Assembly (NCBI GenBank): GCA_963755435.1
Contig: CAVWJX010000003.1
Span: 1,054,001 to 1,118,000, forward strand
DNA: 64,000 bases
Source of the DNA: AP-15 sp963755435
GTDB taxonomy: Bacteria; Pseudomonadota; Alphaproteobacteria; ATCC43930; CGMCC-115725
Direction: 5' to 3'
Position 1 is the first letter of the stretch. Every line of letters starts with the position of its first letter. A program made the position numbers and the translations under genes. Under the pieces are notes generated by a model. The model was not told the origin of the DNA, made no database searches, and saw only the letters and a list, made by a program, of their open reading frames with translations. Shown piece by piece: positions 51,470-64,000 of the stretch.

Positions 51470-52451
51470 CGGCCCGCCGTGCCGGCCGTCCGCCCGGCGC
51501 GGTGCCGTCCCCCGGCACGGTGCCGGCTGTCCTGCCGCCCGGTGCCGCGGCGGCCAGGGCCGCCCGCCAGTGCTCGGCGCTGCGGCGGAGGTCGGCGAGG
51601 ACGGTGCCGTCGTCCGCCTCCGGGGCGTGGATCACCTCGAAGAAGGCGTGCACCGGCCCGGCACCGGCGGCCCCGGCGCGGCGGCCAGGGCCGCGAGCAC
51701 CGGCCCGGCCGCCAGCAGGCCCTCGGCGTTGCGCTCGTCCGTGAAGGGCCAGTGGTGGTGCCCTCCCGGTTGGCCTGCTGGATTTGGAGCATGGGCGGGT
51801 GGGCCCAGGGCTCGGCCAGCCACGCCAGCGGGTCGTCGCTCCGGGTCCGGTCCGGAGGGCGCACGGGTGGCCCAGGTCCAGGCAGAGCACCCAGGGCACG
51901 GCCGAGCCGGCGGCGAGCAGCTCGAGCTCGTGCATCTCCCCGATCACCGAGCCCGGCTCGCGCCGCACCACCATGTTCTCCATCTGGAGGTGGTCGAGCC
52001 CGGCCCCGGCGGCCCGGCCGGCGAGCCGTTGCAGCCGTGTGCCCAGCTCCGCCAGGAGGGACCGGCGCCGTGCCGGGTCGGCGGCGTCCGCCACGCTCAG
52101 CGCCCCGAGGTAGCCGCTCACGCCCCGCGCCCCGGCGGCCGCCCCCAGCTCGATCGCCCGCTCGAACCACCGGTGCGCCGCCTCCCGCATCGCCGGCTCG
52201 GGGTGGAGGAGCAGGTTGGAGGAGTAGGCGGCCAGGCCGGTGAAGAGGCTGTGCACCGCCACGCCGGCGTGCTCGCAGGCCCGCCGCACCGCCGCGGCGT
52301 AGGCGGCGCTCGGCGCCGTCTCCAGCCCGGGGTCGAAGAGGTCCAGGGTGACCTGGCACGCGGCCAGGCCGAGGTCGCCGGCGACCACGGCGGCCCAGCG
52401 GGCCGGCTCCGGCCAGCGCTTGACGGCGAAGCACGTGTTCGTGCCGAGCAC
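51466..52451 (-). CDS. Sugar phosphate isomerase/epimerase (AP endonuclease 2-like TIM barrel)
   Basis: About 330 residues. The start LGTNTCFAVKRWPEPARWAA at GTG 52451 leads to ACQVTLDLFDPGL, VHSLFTGLAAYSSNLLLHPE and ARGVSGYLGALSVADAADPA. Metal-binding acidic and His residues appear in DHLQMENMVVRREPGS, WVLCLDLGHPCAL and LQIQQANREGTTHHWPF, and HAFFEVIHAPEADDG. LRRSAEHWRAAL closes the barrel. The fold and order match xylose-isomerase-like TIM barrels. A tetrulose or related sugar is possible. The stop overlaps the oxidoreductase start. Its central part (51690-51850) is broken by several indels. Confidence 0.8.
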
Positions 52452-52505
52452 CAGCGGCGGGCTGGGCCGCCGGGTGGCGGAGGCGGGCGCGGCTGCCCCG
52501 GCCGG

Positions 52506-53960
52506 TCACCGCCCGGCGCCCGTCGGCCGGCTGGGTGAGCACGGTCTTGGGCCGGGTCAGGGCCTGCATGCCCTCCGGGCCCAGCTCCACGCCGAAGCCG
52601 GACTCCTTCCAGCCGCCATCGGGGTCGCGGTAGTCCATGGCCGCCATGCCGTGGCAGTTGACGAAGACGGTGCCGGCCGCCAGCCGGAACCCCTCGACGG
52701 CGGCCAGCTCGACGTCGCCGGTCCAGATCGAGGCGCACAGGCCGAACACCGGGGGCGATCGGCGGCCACCGCGTCGTCGGGTGCCGTAGGCGACCAGCGC
52801 CACGCGAACAGCACCAGGAGCCCGAGCGCCGCGCCGGGAGGCGGCGCCTCCACGAGGGCCGGCGACGACCAGGTACCCGCCGGCGGCCGCGTCCTCGGGG
52901 CGGACGGTGGCCGGCCGGTGCACCCGCGCCGCCGCCGCCTCGGCCTCGGCCACCATGCGCTCCACCCGGTCCCGCGCCGAGGCCTGGTGGACCGGGCCCA
53001 TGGTGACCCCCTCGGCGAGGCCGTCGCCCACCACCTCGGTGGCGCAGCCGGGCCACCAGGGCCTCCACCACCTCGCCCACGAGCGCCTCGGGGGCGTAGA
53101 CCGGCTTGACCGCCATGCACACCTGGCCGCTGGTGACGAAGGCGGCCGACACGAGCTGGTCGGCCAGCTCGTCGTCCACGGTGACGTCGGGGGCCAGGAC
53201 CGCCGGGTCGTTGCCGCGAGCTCCAGCACCACCGGGGTGGTGCGGCGGGCGGCGGCGGCCATCACCGCCTGGCCGGTCCGCGGGCCGCCCGTGAAGGAGA
53301 CGAGGTCCACGCCGGGGTGGGCCACCAGGGCCTCGCCCAGCCCGGGGCCGGGGCCGTTCAGCACGTTCACCACGCCCGGGGGCAGCCCCTCGGCCAGCGC
53401 CGCCGCCGCCGCCGAGCACGGCGCCCGGGCAGGTGGGCGGGGCCTTGGCCACGACGGTGTTGCCGGTGAGGAGGGCCGGCAGCACCTTGTTGGCCATCAC
53501 CGCCACCGGCCAGTTGAACGGCAGGACCGCCGCCACCACCCCCACCGGCTCGTGGACCACCTCGGTCCCGGGTACGGCGGCCACCGTGCGCGGCGCCAGC
53601 GCCTCGGCGGCCAGGGGGGCGAAGGGCGCCGCCATCCCGCCGACGGTCGAGGTGTCGAACACCGCCTCCATCAGGATCTTGCCGTGCTCCCGGGTGAGCA
53701 GCTCGGCCAGCTCGGCACCGGCCACGGCGGCGCCGTGCACGCCGCCTCGGTCACGAGGGCCACCCGCTCGTCGAAGGGCAGCGCCGCCCAGGCCGGCGCC
53801 TCGCGCCGCCGCGCGGCGGCCACCGCCCGGTCGAGCTGCGCGTGCTGGCGGCCGGCGCCTCCAGCACGACCTCGGCGGGGCGCACCGGGTTGGTCACCGG
53901 GTAGGACCCGTCCTCCCCGGCCTCCACGGCGCCGTCGAGCACCACCCCGGTCCCAGCCAT
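52506..53960 (-). CDS. Aldehyde dehydrogenase (NAD-dependent)
   Basis: Oxidises an aldehyde to an acid. ATG 53960 with GGAGGTCGGGTG just upstream. The sequence includes SYPVTNPVRPAEVVLEAP, ELAELLTREHGKILMEAV, PVGVVAAVLPFNWPVAVMAN, KVLPALLTGNTVVAKAPPTC, VSFTGGPRTGQAVMAAA, LELAGNDPAVLAPDVTVDDE with the catalytic Glu, and the nucleophile Cys in TSGQVCMAVKPVY. It closes with GGWKESGFGVELGPEGMQAL. About 480 residues. The stop at 52506 is inferred by correcting GGG-C-GCC near the end. First gene of the leftward three-gene sugar oxidation cluster. Confidence 0.9.
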
Positions 53961-54020
53961 CACCCGACCTCCTCCCCGCGCCAGGCGCACGGGGGGCGCC
54001 GCCTGCGCGCCGATCGTAGG

Positions 54021-54047
54021 CCGCGGCGGCCGCGGCGGCCGCGGCGG
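54021..54047. repeat. Three perfect tandem copies of a 9-base unit
   Basis: CCGCGGCGG occurs three times in a row, followed by a partial copy, in the short divergent region between the aldehyde dehydrogenase and the DUF1275 gene. CGTAGG flanks it on both sides. It may be a slippage tract. No protein-coding role. Confidence 0.7.
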
Positions 54048-54065
54048 CCGCCGTAGGCTCGGGGC

Positions 54066-54821
54066 GTGACGGCACGCGCTGGTGGCCGGCCGGCGGGCGG
54101 GCTGGTGCGTGCCCTGTACCGCCGGTTCCTGGCCGAGCCCCGGCACGGCCCGCTCCCGGCGCTGCTCGTGATGATGACGGTGGTCACCGGCGTGGTGGAA
54201 CGCGGTGAGCATCCTGCGCATGGACCGGGTGTTCGTGGCCAACATGACCGGCAACGTGGTCTTCGTGGGGTTCGGGGTGGCCGGCGCCCGGGGCTTCTCG
54301 GTGGCGGCGTCGGCCACGGCGCTCGGCGGGTTCGCCGTGGGCGCGGTGGCCGGCGGGCGGCTGCCCCGGTGGTGGCGGGCCGACCGCGCCCGGCTCCTGT
54401 GGACCACCAACCTGGCCGAGCTGGTCCTGGCGGCACCGGTGCTCGTGGTGGCGGCCACCTCGGGCATCCGCTCGGGCCGCGCCGACGCCTACGCGCTCCT
54501 GGCGCTGCTGTCGGCCTCGATGGGCGTCCAGAACGCCACGGTCCGGCAGCTCGCCGTGCCGGACTTCGCCACCAACGTGATCACCACCGCCCTCACCGGG
54601 CTCTTCACCGACCTGCCGGCCCTGGGCTGGCGGCACCCGGCCATCGGCTACCGGCTGGCCTCGGTGGTGTCGCTCTTCGCCGGCGCCACCGTGGGGGCGG
54701 TCCTGGTGCTCCGCGTGGGCCCGGCGCCGCACTCGGGCTCGGCGGGTGCTCTGGCCGGGTGGGGCCGGCCGGCTGGTGGGCGGGGCGGGGCCACCCCCGT
54801 GGGCCCGCTTCGGGAGCCGCT
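54066..54821 (+). CDS. DUF1275 (YoaK-like) membrane protein
   Basis: About 250 residues with six hydrophobic helices. The family pattern is clear: LLVMMTVVTGVVDAVSILRM, DRVFVANMTGNVVFVGFGVA, LLALLSASMGVQNATVRQLA, VPDFATNVITTALTGLFTDL. GTG 54066. The end GGAGPPPWARFGSR at 54821 needs one or two frame corrections; it leaves 15 bases before the convergent clpB stop. Function of the family is unknown beyond membrane location. A transporter role is often suggested but unproven. Confidence 0.85.
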
Positions 54822-54836
54822 GACCGCCGCGCCGGC

Positions 54837-57353
<2,517 letters not shown>

Positions 57354-57359
57354 CGCGGC

Positions 57360-57813
57360 TCACCTCCGGGTCGCCGGCCCGGCGGGCCGGCGCGTAGGGC
57401 ACCGGGCGTCTGGTCGCAGCGGCACGAGGTCGCGGCGGTACTGGCGGTGCGTCCGCTCGACCGCCTCGCGGGCCTCGGCCCGCGACCCGCTCGAGCTCGG
57501 CCCGCAGCCGGGCCACCTCGGCCTCGAGCGCCAGGACCTGGCGCACCCCCTCCAGGTTGAGCCCGGCGGTGGTCAGCTCCTGGATGTGGCGGAGCCGGGC
57601 CAGGTCGCGCTCGGAGAAGCGCCGGCTGCCGCCGCTGGTGCGGGACGGGTCGAGCAGGCCCTTGCGCTCGTAGATGCGGAGGGTCTGGGGGTGCACCCCG
57701 GCCAGCTCGGCCGCCACCGAGATCACGTAGACGGCGCGCCCGGCGTCCGGGCCGCCGGCCGCACTGCGGCGGGGCGCGGCGTCGGCCGTCGCCGCGGTCA
57801 CGCTCGCCGCCAT
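57360..57813 (-). CDS. hspR: Heat-shock repressor HspR (MerR family)
   Basis: Represses the dnaK operon by binding HAIR elements, usually together with DnaK. After a 25-residue Ala-rich lead from ATG 57813, the MerR wHTH reads YVISVAAELAGVHPQTLRIY, ERKGLLDPSRTSGGSRRFSE, RDLARLRHIQELTTAGLNLE and GVRQVLALEAEVARLRAELE, which is diagnostic. The rest is a short, broken C-terminal tail. About 150 codons. The stop at 57360 leaves 6 bases before clpB. It overlaps the end of dnaJ. Confidence 0.93.
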
Positions 57814-58957
57814 CGCCTCAGCCTCCTCAGGTGCTCGCGGCGGGCGCCGTCGGTCGCCTGCGGCCAGCGCCTCGACGGCGGCGCGCTGCTCGTCGGTGAG
57901 CGTCTTGGGCACCGTCACGTCCACCTGCACCAGCAGGTCGCCCGGCTTGGCGCCCGTTCTTGCCCGCCGCCGGCACGCCGCGGCCCCGGACCCGCAGGTG
58001 CGGTGCCCGGCGCGGTGCCCGGCGGGACCCGCAGGGTCACCGGGTCGTCGAGGGTGGGCACGGTGACGGTCGTGCCGAGCGCCGCCTCGGGGAAGGTGAC
58101 CGGCACGGTGAGGGTGAGGTTGCGGCCCCGGCGGCCGAAGAGCGGGTGCCGGCCGACCCGGACCACCACGTAGAGGTCGCCCGGCCGGGCGCCATGCCCT
58201 GGCCCGGCGCCCCCCGGCCCTTCACCCTGATGCGCTGGCCGTCCTCGACGCCCGGCGGGATCCGCACCTTCACCTCGCGGTTCCGCCGCTCGGTGCCGGT
58301 GCCGTGGCAGGTCGGGCACGGGCGTGTCGACCACCGTGCCGCGGCCGTTGCACTGCGGGCAGACGGTGCTGAGGGAGAACAGGCCCTGGTTGTCGTCGAG
58401 CGTGCCCTTGCCGCCGCAGCGGTCGCAGGTGTGGGTGGCGGTCCCGGGCGCGGCGCCCGATGCCGTTGCAGGTGTGGCAGCGGGCGTCCTCGCGGCAGGT
58501 TGACCGAGGTGGTCACGCCCGCGGACGGCGTCGTCGAAGGAGAGGTGGAGCTCGGCCTCGACGTCGGCCCCGCGCTGGGGGCCGCGCGGCGCGCCGCCGG
58601 CCGGCCCGGCCGCCGCCGAAGAGCCCGCCGAACAGGTCGCCGAGGTCGCCCAGGTCCTCCACCCGGAACGTCGCCGCCGCCGCCGGGCCGCCGAAGCCGC
58701 CGGGCCGCCGAAGCCGCCCGGCCATCGGGCCGAGCCGGCGGACCTCGTCGTACTCCTTGCGCTTGCCGGCGTCGCCGAGGACGTCGTAGGCGGCCGAGAT
58801 CTCCTTGAACCGGTCCTCGGAGCCGGGGTTGGCGTCGGGGTGGTACTGCTTGGCCAGCTTGCGGTAGGCGCTTGGTGATCTCCTTGTCGGTGGCCGTCGA
58901 GGAGACCCCGAGCACCTTGTAGTAGTCCTTCTCGAACCACTCGCGCTGGGGCGCCAT
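57800..58957 (-). CDS. dnaJ: Chaperone protein DnaJ
   Basis: Hsp40 partner of DnaK. ATG 58957 gives APQREWFEKDYYKVLGVSST, then AYRKLAKQYHPDANPGSED with the HPD motif. A Gly-rich region follows. The zinc domain is visible as CHTCNGIGAAPG, CDRCGGKGTLDDNQG, CPQCNGRGTVVD and CHGTGTERR. The C-terminal part has REVKVRIPPGVEDGQRIRVK, GDLYVVVRVGRHPLFGRRG and DVTVPKTLTDEQRAAVEALA. About 385 residues. The end is uncertain by 10-20 bases because of an indel; it overlaps the hspR start. Confidence 0.92.
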
Positions 58958-59700
58958 CGTCAGCCCCTGCACGCGGACCATCGCCGGGCGCAGCACCTGG
59001 CCCCGCCAGCGGTAGCCGGCCCGCAGCACCTCGTCGACCGTCACCGCCGCGGCGTGCCGGCCGTCGGCCGCCGGCTCCGTCCGTCGGCCGTCGCGCCGGT
59101 CGTCGGCGCCTCGGCCGGCGACGTGCGCCACCGCGTCGTGCACCGCCGGGTCGAACGGCGACGCCCGACCTCGTCGACCCGCTCGAGGCCCTCCTTGCCA
59201 GACGTCGAGCAGCTGGGCGCGCGCCTGGTCGAGCGCCTTGGCCTCGTCGCGCGCTCGGTCGTCGCCCGGTCGCCGCCCAGGTGGGCGCGGGCCAGGTCGA
59301 GGGTGTCGAGCACCGGCAGCAGCTTGCCCACCAGGTCGAGCGGCGGCCCGCGCCGCCTGCTCCTCCTGCTGGCGCAGCGACCCGCTTGCGGTAGTTCTCG
59401 AAGTCGGCCTGCAGGCGCTGGAGGGCGCGCAGGTACTCGTCGCGCTCGGCGGCCAGGCCGGCCACGTCGGTCAGGATCGTGCCCTCGGCTCGTCGCCGGC
59501 CCCGGGCTCGGCCTCGGCGGCTCGGCCGCGGCGGCGCCGGGCCCGCGTCGGCCGCCGGCGGGCGGCTCGACCGCCGCGGCCGGCCCGTCGGTCGCGCCGG
59601 CGGCCGGGCCCGGCGTCGGCCGATCCCGCGACGGGCCACCCGGGTCCGGTGCCCGGGCGCTCCGTGCGGCGACCGTCGCCGGGTCGGTCGCGGACCGGCG

Positions 59701-59704
<4 letters not shown>
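58957..59704 (-). CDS. grpE: Nucleotide exchange factor GrpE
   Basis: Resets DnaK by exchanging ADP. GTG 59704 overlaps the dnaK stop as GTGA. A long Pro/Arg/Ala-rich N-terminal extension (about 80 residues) precedes the coiled coil DVAGLAAERDEYLRALQRLQ and ADFENYRKRV. Then LVGKLLPVLDTLDLARAHLG follows and the beta-wing end VDEVLRAGYRWRGQVLRPAM, which is characteristic. About 245 codons. The middle (59060-59260) is badly broken by indels. The stop is placed near the dnaJ start and cannot be fixed exactly. Confidence 0.9.
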
Positions 59705-61556
<1,852 letters not shown>

Positions 61557-61626
61557 GTCCGATCTGCCTCTCTCTGCCGCTGCCCGCGACCCTCGTCGCC
61601 GGTCCAGTCACGACTGCTCGACCGCC

Positions 61627-61661
61627 AGTATAACAAAGTTGAGCGGCCTCGTGGCAACTTT
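61627..61661 (-). promoter_or_regulatory. dnaK promoter with HAIR-like inverted repeat
   Basis: Leftward -10 TATACT (61627-61632) and a possible -35 TTGCCA (61652-61657, 19-base spacer). Arms AAAGTTG (61635-61641) and CAACTTT (61655-61661) lie across it. Inside them, TTGAGC-N7-TGGCAA (61639-61657) keeps the 7-base spacing of the HspR HAIR element (TTGAGT-N7-ACTCAA), with one good and one degenerate half. It fits HspR feedback control of this operon. Confidence 0.65.
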
Positions 61662-61768
61662 TTCTCATCGGGCGGCCGCAATGTCGGACCGGTCCGGCGG
61701 TGCGCCCCGCCCCCCGCCCCCCGCCCGCTGGTGAGGGCGGGCCGGAGCAGCCCCCGGACGCGCAGGCC

Positions 61769-61816
61769 TTACAGTCTTTCTGTTAGGAATCTCATCTTCT
61801 AACAAGGAGGCTGTAA
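61769..61816 (+). promoter_or_regulatory. Nested inverted repeat that would mask the Shine-Dalgarno of the AAA gene
   Basis: The outer arms are TTACAG (61769-61774) and CTGTAA (61811-61816, the last A being the start codon). The inner arms are TGTTAG (61781-61786) and CTAACA (61799-61804), around a 12-base loop. Between them TCTTTC faces AGGAGG, pairing with three G-U, one G-C and one A-U. As RNA this is a nearly continuous 17-of-18 pair stem that buries the Shine-Dalgarno. As DNA it could be an operator. Confidence 0.7.
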
Positions 61817-63066
61817 TGAGTGCCGAGCCGGAGGTCGAGGGACGCGGGAGGAACCCGTACCGCCCCGGGGCGGCGGTGAGCCCCACGTTCCTGGCCGGCC
61901 GCACGGGCGAGCTCGCCAGGTTCCGGCGCCTCCTGGCCAGGTCGCCGGAGGTGCCCGCCAACCTGAGGATCATCGGCCTCCACGGCGTGGGCAAGAGCGT
62001 CCTCCTGAAGGAGCAGGAGCGGCAGGCCGGCACCTGGTACACGACGCGCCTCCAGGTGGAGCCGCGGAACAACAGCGAGGACGGCCTGGTGGACCTCCTC
62101 GTCCACGCCAGCGAGAAGGCCAGGTCGGCGCTCTCGCGCGCCGTCAGGATCAGGAAGGCCCTCACCGGCGCCGCAGCCACCGCGGGACGGTCGTTGACGG
62201 TGGGCTTCCACGAGATCGAGGTCTCCCTCGACCTGTCCGGCACCTCGCGCCAGGGGGACCTGGCCAAGGCGCTCTTCGACACCGCTGAGCTGGCCTACCG
62301 GCAGGGCTACGACGGGTACATGATCATGCTGGACGAGGCGCAGGCCCTCCGCGACGACGCCGGCCGGGACGGCGAGCACCCGCTCTCCCTGCTGGTGGCC
62401 GCCGTCAACACGTTGCAGGAGCAGGAGGTCCCCCTGGCCCTCGTCCTCTGCGGCCTGCCCACCCTCCAGACGAACCTGCTCAAGGCCCGGACCTACAGCG
62501 AGCGCATGTTCGTGGGCGAGGCCATCGGCCGGCTGTCGGACCCGGAGTCCAAGCAGGCGTTCGTGAGGCCGCTGGAGGGCACCGGCGTGGCCGCGGACGG
62601 CGACCTCGTGGAACGGGTCATCAGGGAGGTGGAGGGGTACCCCTACTTCGTCCAGGTGTGGGGGGCCGAGCTGTGGGACGCCGCCGACGACGCCGGCGTC
62701 TGGACGCTCGGCCTCGACCTGCTGGAGCAGATCGAGGCGGACATCTACCGGCGGCTCGACGCCGACTTCTACGAGGGTCGCGTCCTGGCGCTGACGCCGG
62801 CCGAGGCCGACCTCCTCATGGCCACGGCCGGCTGCCCCTACCCGCCGCTGCGCACCGCGGACATCCACGCGCTCTCGGACAAGTCCCAGGGCAACGTGAA
62901 CGTCCTGATGGGGAGGCTGGTGGAGCAGGGCGTCCTGTACCGGATCCAGCAGGGGCAGTACGAGTACACCGCGCCGAAATTCCACACGTTCCTCCAGCGG
63001 CGGGCCCGGCGGCTCGTGGACGAGGGCCGCGCCGGGCCCCGGGTTGCGGCCCGCCCGAGCGGGTAG
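61816..63066 (+). CDS. AAA-family ATPase with C-terminal winged helix
   Basis: 416 residues, unbroken. The N-terminus AVSPTFLAGRTGELARFRRL is the AAA_16/Orc-like box. Walker A GLHGVGKS is at residues 54-61, Walker B YMIMLDEAQAL at about 168-178, and a sensor region ALVLCGLPTLQTNLLKA after it. The C-terminal region has LTPAEADLLMATAGCPYPPL, NVNVLMGRLVEQGVLYRIQ and KFHTFLQRRARRLVD, a winged helix. Resembles stand-alone STAND/TniB-like ATPases of actinobacteria, with no partner gene beside it. ATG 61816 with AAGGAGG upstream, held in a predicted hairpin. Divergent from dnaK. Function unknown. Confidence 0.85.
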   Translation: MSAEPEVEGRGRNPYRPGAAVSPTFLAGRTGELARFRRLLARSPEVPANLRIIGLHGVGKSVLLKEQERQAGTWYTTRLQVEPRNNSEDGLVDLLVHASEKARSALSRAVRIRKALTGAAATAGRSLTVGFHEIEVSLDLSGTSRQGDLAKALFDTAELAYRQGYDGYMIMLDEAQALRDDAGRDGEHPLSLLVAAVNTLQEQEVPLALVLCGLPTLQTNLLKARTYSERMFVGEAIGRLSDPESKQAFVRPLEGTGVAADGDLVERVIREVEGYPYFVQVWGAELWDAADDAGVWTLGLDLLEQIEADIYRRLDADFYEGRVLALTPAEADLLMATAGCPYPPLRTADIHALSDKSQGNVNVLMGRLVEQGVLYRIQQGQYEYTAPKFHTFLQRRARRLVDEGRAGPRVAARPSG

Positions 63067-63137
63067 GGATCCCGCCGAGACGGGGAGCGACAGGGAGCAG
63101 GCCGCCGCCGCGGGCCGCGGCGAGGGGAGGTCGGAGG

Positions 63138-63737
63138 GTGGACGCGCCAGGCACAGGGGGACAGCGGGCGGCGGGAGCGCCGCCGGAGGTCGCCGCCGGA
63201 CCCGGGAGCGGCGTGCGCCGGGGGCCGCGGGGACCGGGAACGGCCACGGTGCTGGCGCTGGTGGTCGCGGTGGTGCTCGGCCTGGCCGGGGTGGGCCTGG
63301 GCCTGGCGGCGCTCGTCCGCACGCCGGCCCCGGTGGCCGGGCCGGCCGGGCAGCGCGGGCCGAGGGGCGCCACCGGCGCCCGGGGGCCGCGGGGACCGGC
63401 GGGCGCCGCGGGGCGCCAGGGGCCGGCGGGCAAGGCCGGCCCGGCGGGGACGGTGAGGTCGGTGGAGGTGGTGCGGCCGAGCCCGGACGTCTCGGCGCCC
63501 GACCCGCCGGTGGGCACCGTCCTGGTGGGCCGCACCGACTGCCCCGCCCACACCGTGCTCGTGGGCGGCGGCGCGCAGGTCTCCGCGCCCGGCGTGACCG
63601 GCGACCGCAACGTCGAGCTCCGGGCCTCCTTCCCCCTCTCGCCCGACCGGTGGCAGGTGGTGGGCGAGGTCACCGGCCCGCTCGGCGCGGGGAACGCGAT
63701 GACGCTGAAGCCGTACGTGCTCTGCGGCAAGGCGTAG
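63138..63737 (+). CDS. Membrane-anchored collagen-like protein
   Basis: 199 residues, unbroken. An Ala/Gly/Pro-rich cytosolic lead is followed by one membrane helix (residues 36-60, LALVVAVVLGLAGVGLGLAA). Then twelve perfect Gly-X-Y triplets run through residues 68-104 (for example GPRGATGARGPRGPAG). An outer domain of about 90 residues has two Cys (RTDCPAH and VLCGKA) and beta-like segments VGTVLVGR, TVLVGGGAQV and WQVVGEVTGP. GTG 63138 behind GGAGG. The GXY run may form a short trimeric stalk holding the C-terminal domain at the surface. Downstream of the AAA gene, possibly in the same transcript. Confidence 0.8.
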   Translation: MDAPGTGGQRAAGAPPEVAAGPGSGVRRGPRGPGTATVLALVVAVVLGLAGVGLGLAALVRTPAPVAGPAGQRGPRGATGARGPRGPAGAAGRQGPAGKAGPAGTVRSVEVVRPSPDVSAPDPPVGTVLVGRTDCPAHTVLVGGGAQVSAPGVTGDRNVELRASFPLSPDRWQVVGEVTGPLGAGNAMTLKPYVLCGKA

Positions 63738-63761
63738 CGCGGCGGTTGGTACGCTGCCCAC

Positions 63762-64000
63762 GTGCCCGACCTGGTCCTGCTGCGCCACGGCCAGTCCGTC
63801 TGGAACGCCGAGAACCTCTTCACCGGCTGGACGGACGTCGACCTCTCGGCCGGGGGCGAGGCCGAGGCGGCGGAGGCCGGGCGCCTGCTGGCGGCCGAGG
63901 GCGACCTGGACCTGCGGGTGGTCCACACCTCGGTCCTCACCCGTGCGGTCCGCACCGCCACGCTCGCCCTCGACGCCGCCGGGCGTAGCTGGCTCCCGGT
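63762..64000 (+). CDS. gpmA: 2,3-bisphosphoglycerate-dependent phosphoglycerate mutase, cut by window edge
   Basis: Glycolytic interconversion of 3- and 2-phosphoglycerate. GTG 63762 gives PDLVLLRHGQSVWNAENLFT with the phospho-His in RHGQS, then GWTDVDLSAGGEAEAAEAGR and VVHTSVLTRAVRTATLALDA. The sequence stops at 64000 after about 80 residues of the usual 245. No breaks in this part. Confidence 0.93.
   Translation, partial: MPDLVLLRHGQSVWNAENLFTGWTDVDLSAGGEAEAAEAGRLLAAEGDLDLRVVHTSVLTRAVRTATLALDAAGRSWLP

Noticed and set aside
54021..54053. GC-rich tandem repeat as a protein-binding regulatory site
   Set aside because: Simple 9-base slippage repeats are expected at this GC content, and nothing ties them to a regulator.

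Overview
The window is chromosomal DNA of a very GC-rich actinobacterium, most likely from the class Acidimicrobiia. The evidence is GC at almost every third codon position, a SenX3-RegX3 pair, a dnaK-grpE-dnaJ-hspR-clpB operon, a polyphosphate glucokinase, and a protein starting with the GWWLASDGRWYPP motif that I associate with that class. The class assignment is inference.

Layout. 1-2.7 kb: polyphosphate glucokinase (cut by the window edge), a cytochrome P450 and a methyltransferase. 2.6-9.3 kb: five overlapping leftward genes of an actinobacterial conjugation or type IV secretion-like module (small membrane protein, TrbL-like channel, SCO6880-like protein, VirB4-like ATPase, VirD4/TraG-like coupling ATPase), with no relaxase. 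9.6-18.1 kb: senX3-regX3, serS, an ABC-2 exporter, a TlpA-like thioredoxin, and ctaB and ctaA for heme O/A. 18.1-22.2 kb: tRNA-Glu, tRNA-Asp and tRNA-Phe, followed by an accessory patch with a three-part AbiEi/nucleotidyltransferase/membrane fusion under a palindromic operator and a Fic remnant. 22.2-29.1 kb: a GNAT, a zinc-ribbon membrane protein and a sugar ABC transporter with two tandem, near-identical binding proteins. 29.2-32.4 kb: purF-purM-pyrE. 32.5-40.9 kb: a PHP phosphoesterase, a DyP peroxidase, and a copper locus (copA with an extra C-terminal domain, a copper chaperone, two membrane proteins and a Cys-rich BlaI/CopY regulator). 40.9-50.2 kb: purL, purQ, purS, purC, purB, purD and purA, interrupted by one opposite-strand gene. 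50.2-54.8 kb: a sugar oxidation cluster and a DUF1275 protein. 54.8-61.6 kb: the chaperone operon. 61.8-64.0 kb: an AAA ATPase behind an SD-masking hairpin, a collagen-like protein and a phosphoglycerate mutase.

The strongest signal that the genes do not explain is the pattern of reading-frame breaks. Most conserved genes are broken by many one-base insertions or deletions. In about fifty cases that I resolved by hand, nearly every one falls on the third base of a codon, usually with both C and G written, or the base missing. I read this as a consensus collapsed from two related strains that differ at synonymous sites, not as real pseudogenes. Coordinates for the affected genes run from the best start to the best stop across these breaks. 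Accessory genes such as 19157-21589 and 61816-63737 are free of breaks.

The best candidate biology is the copper operon, with a BlaI/CopY-type operator lying on the -10 of a consensus-like promoter; the autoregulated AbiEi-like fusion; and the hairpin that pairs the Shine-Dalgarno of the AAA ATPase gene.
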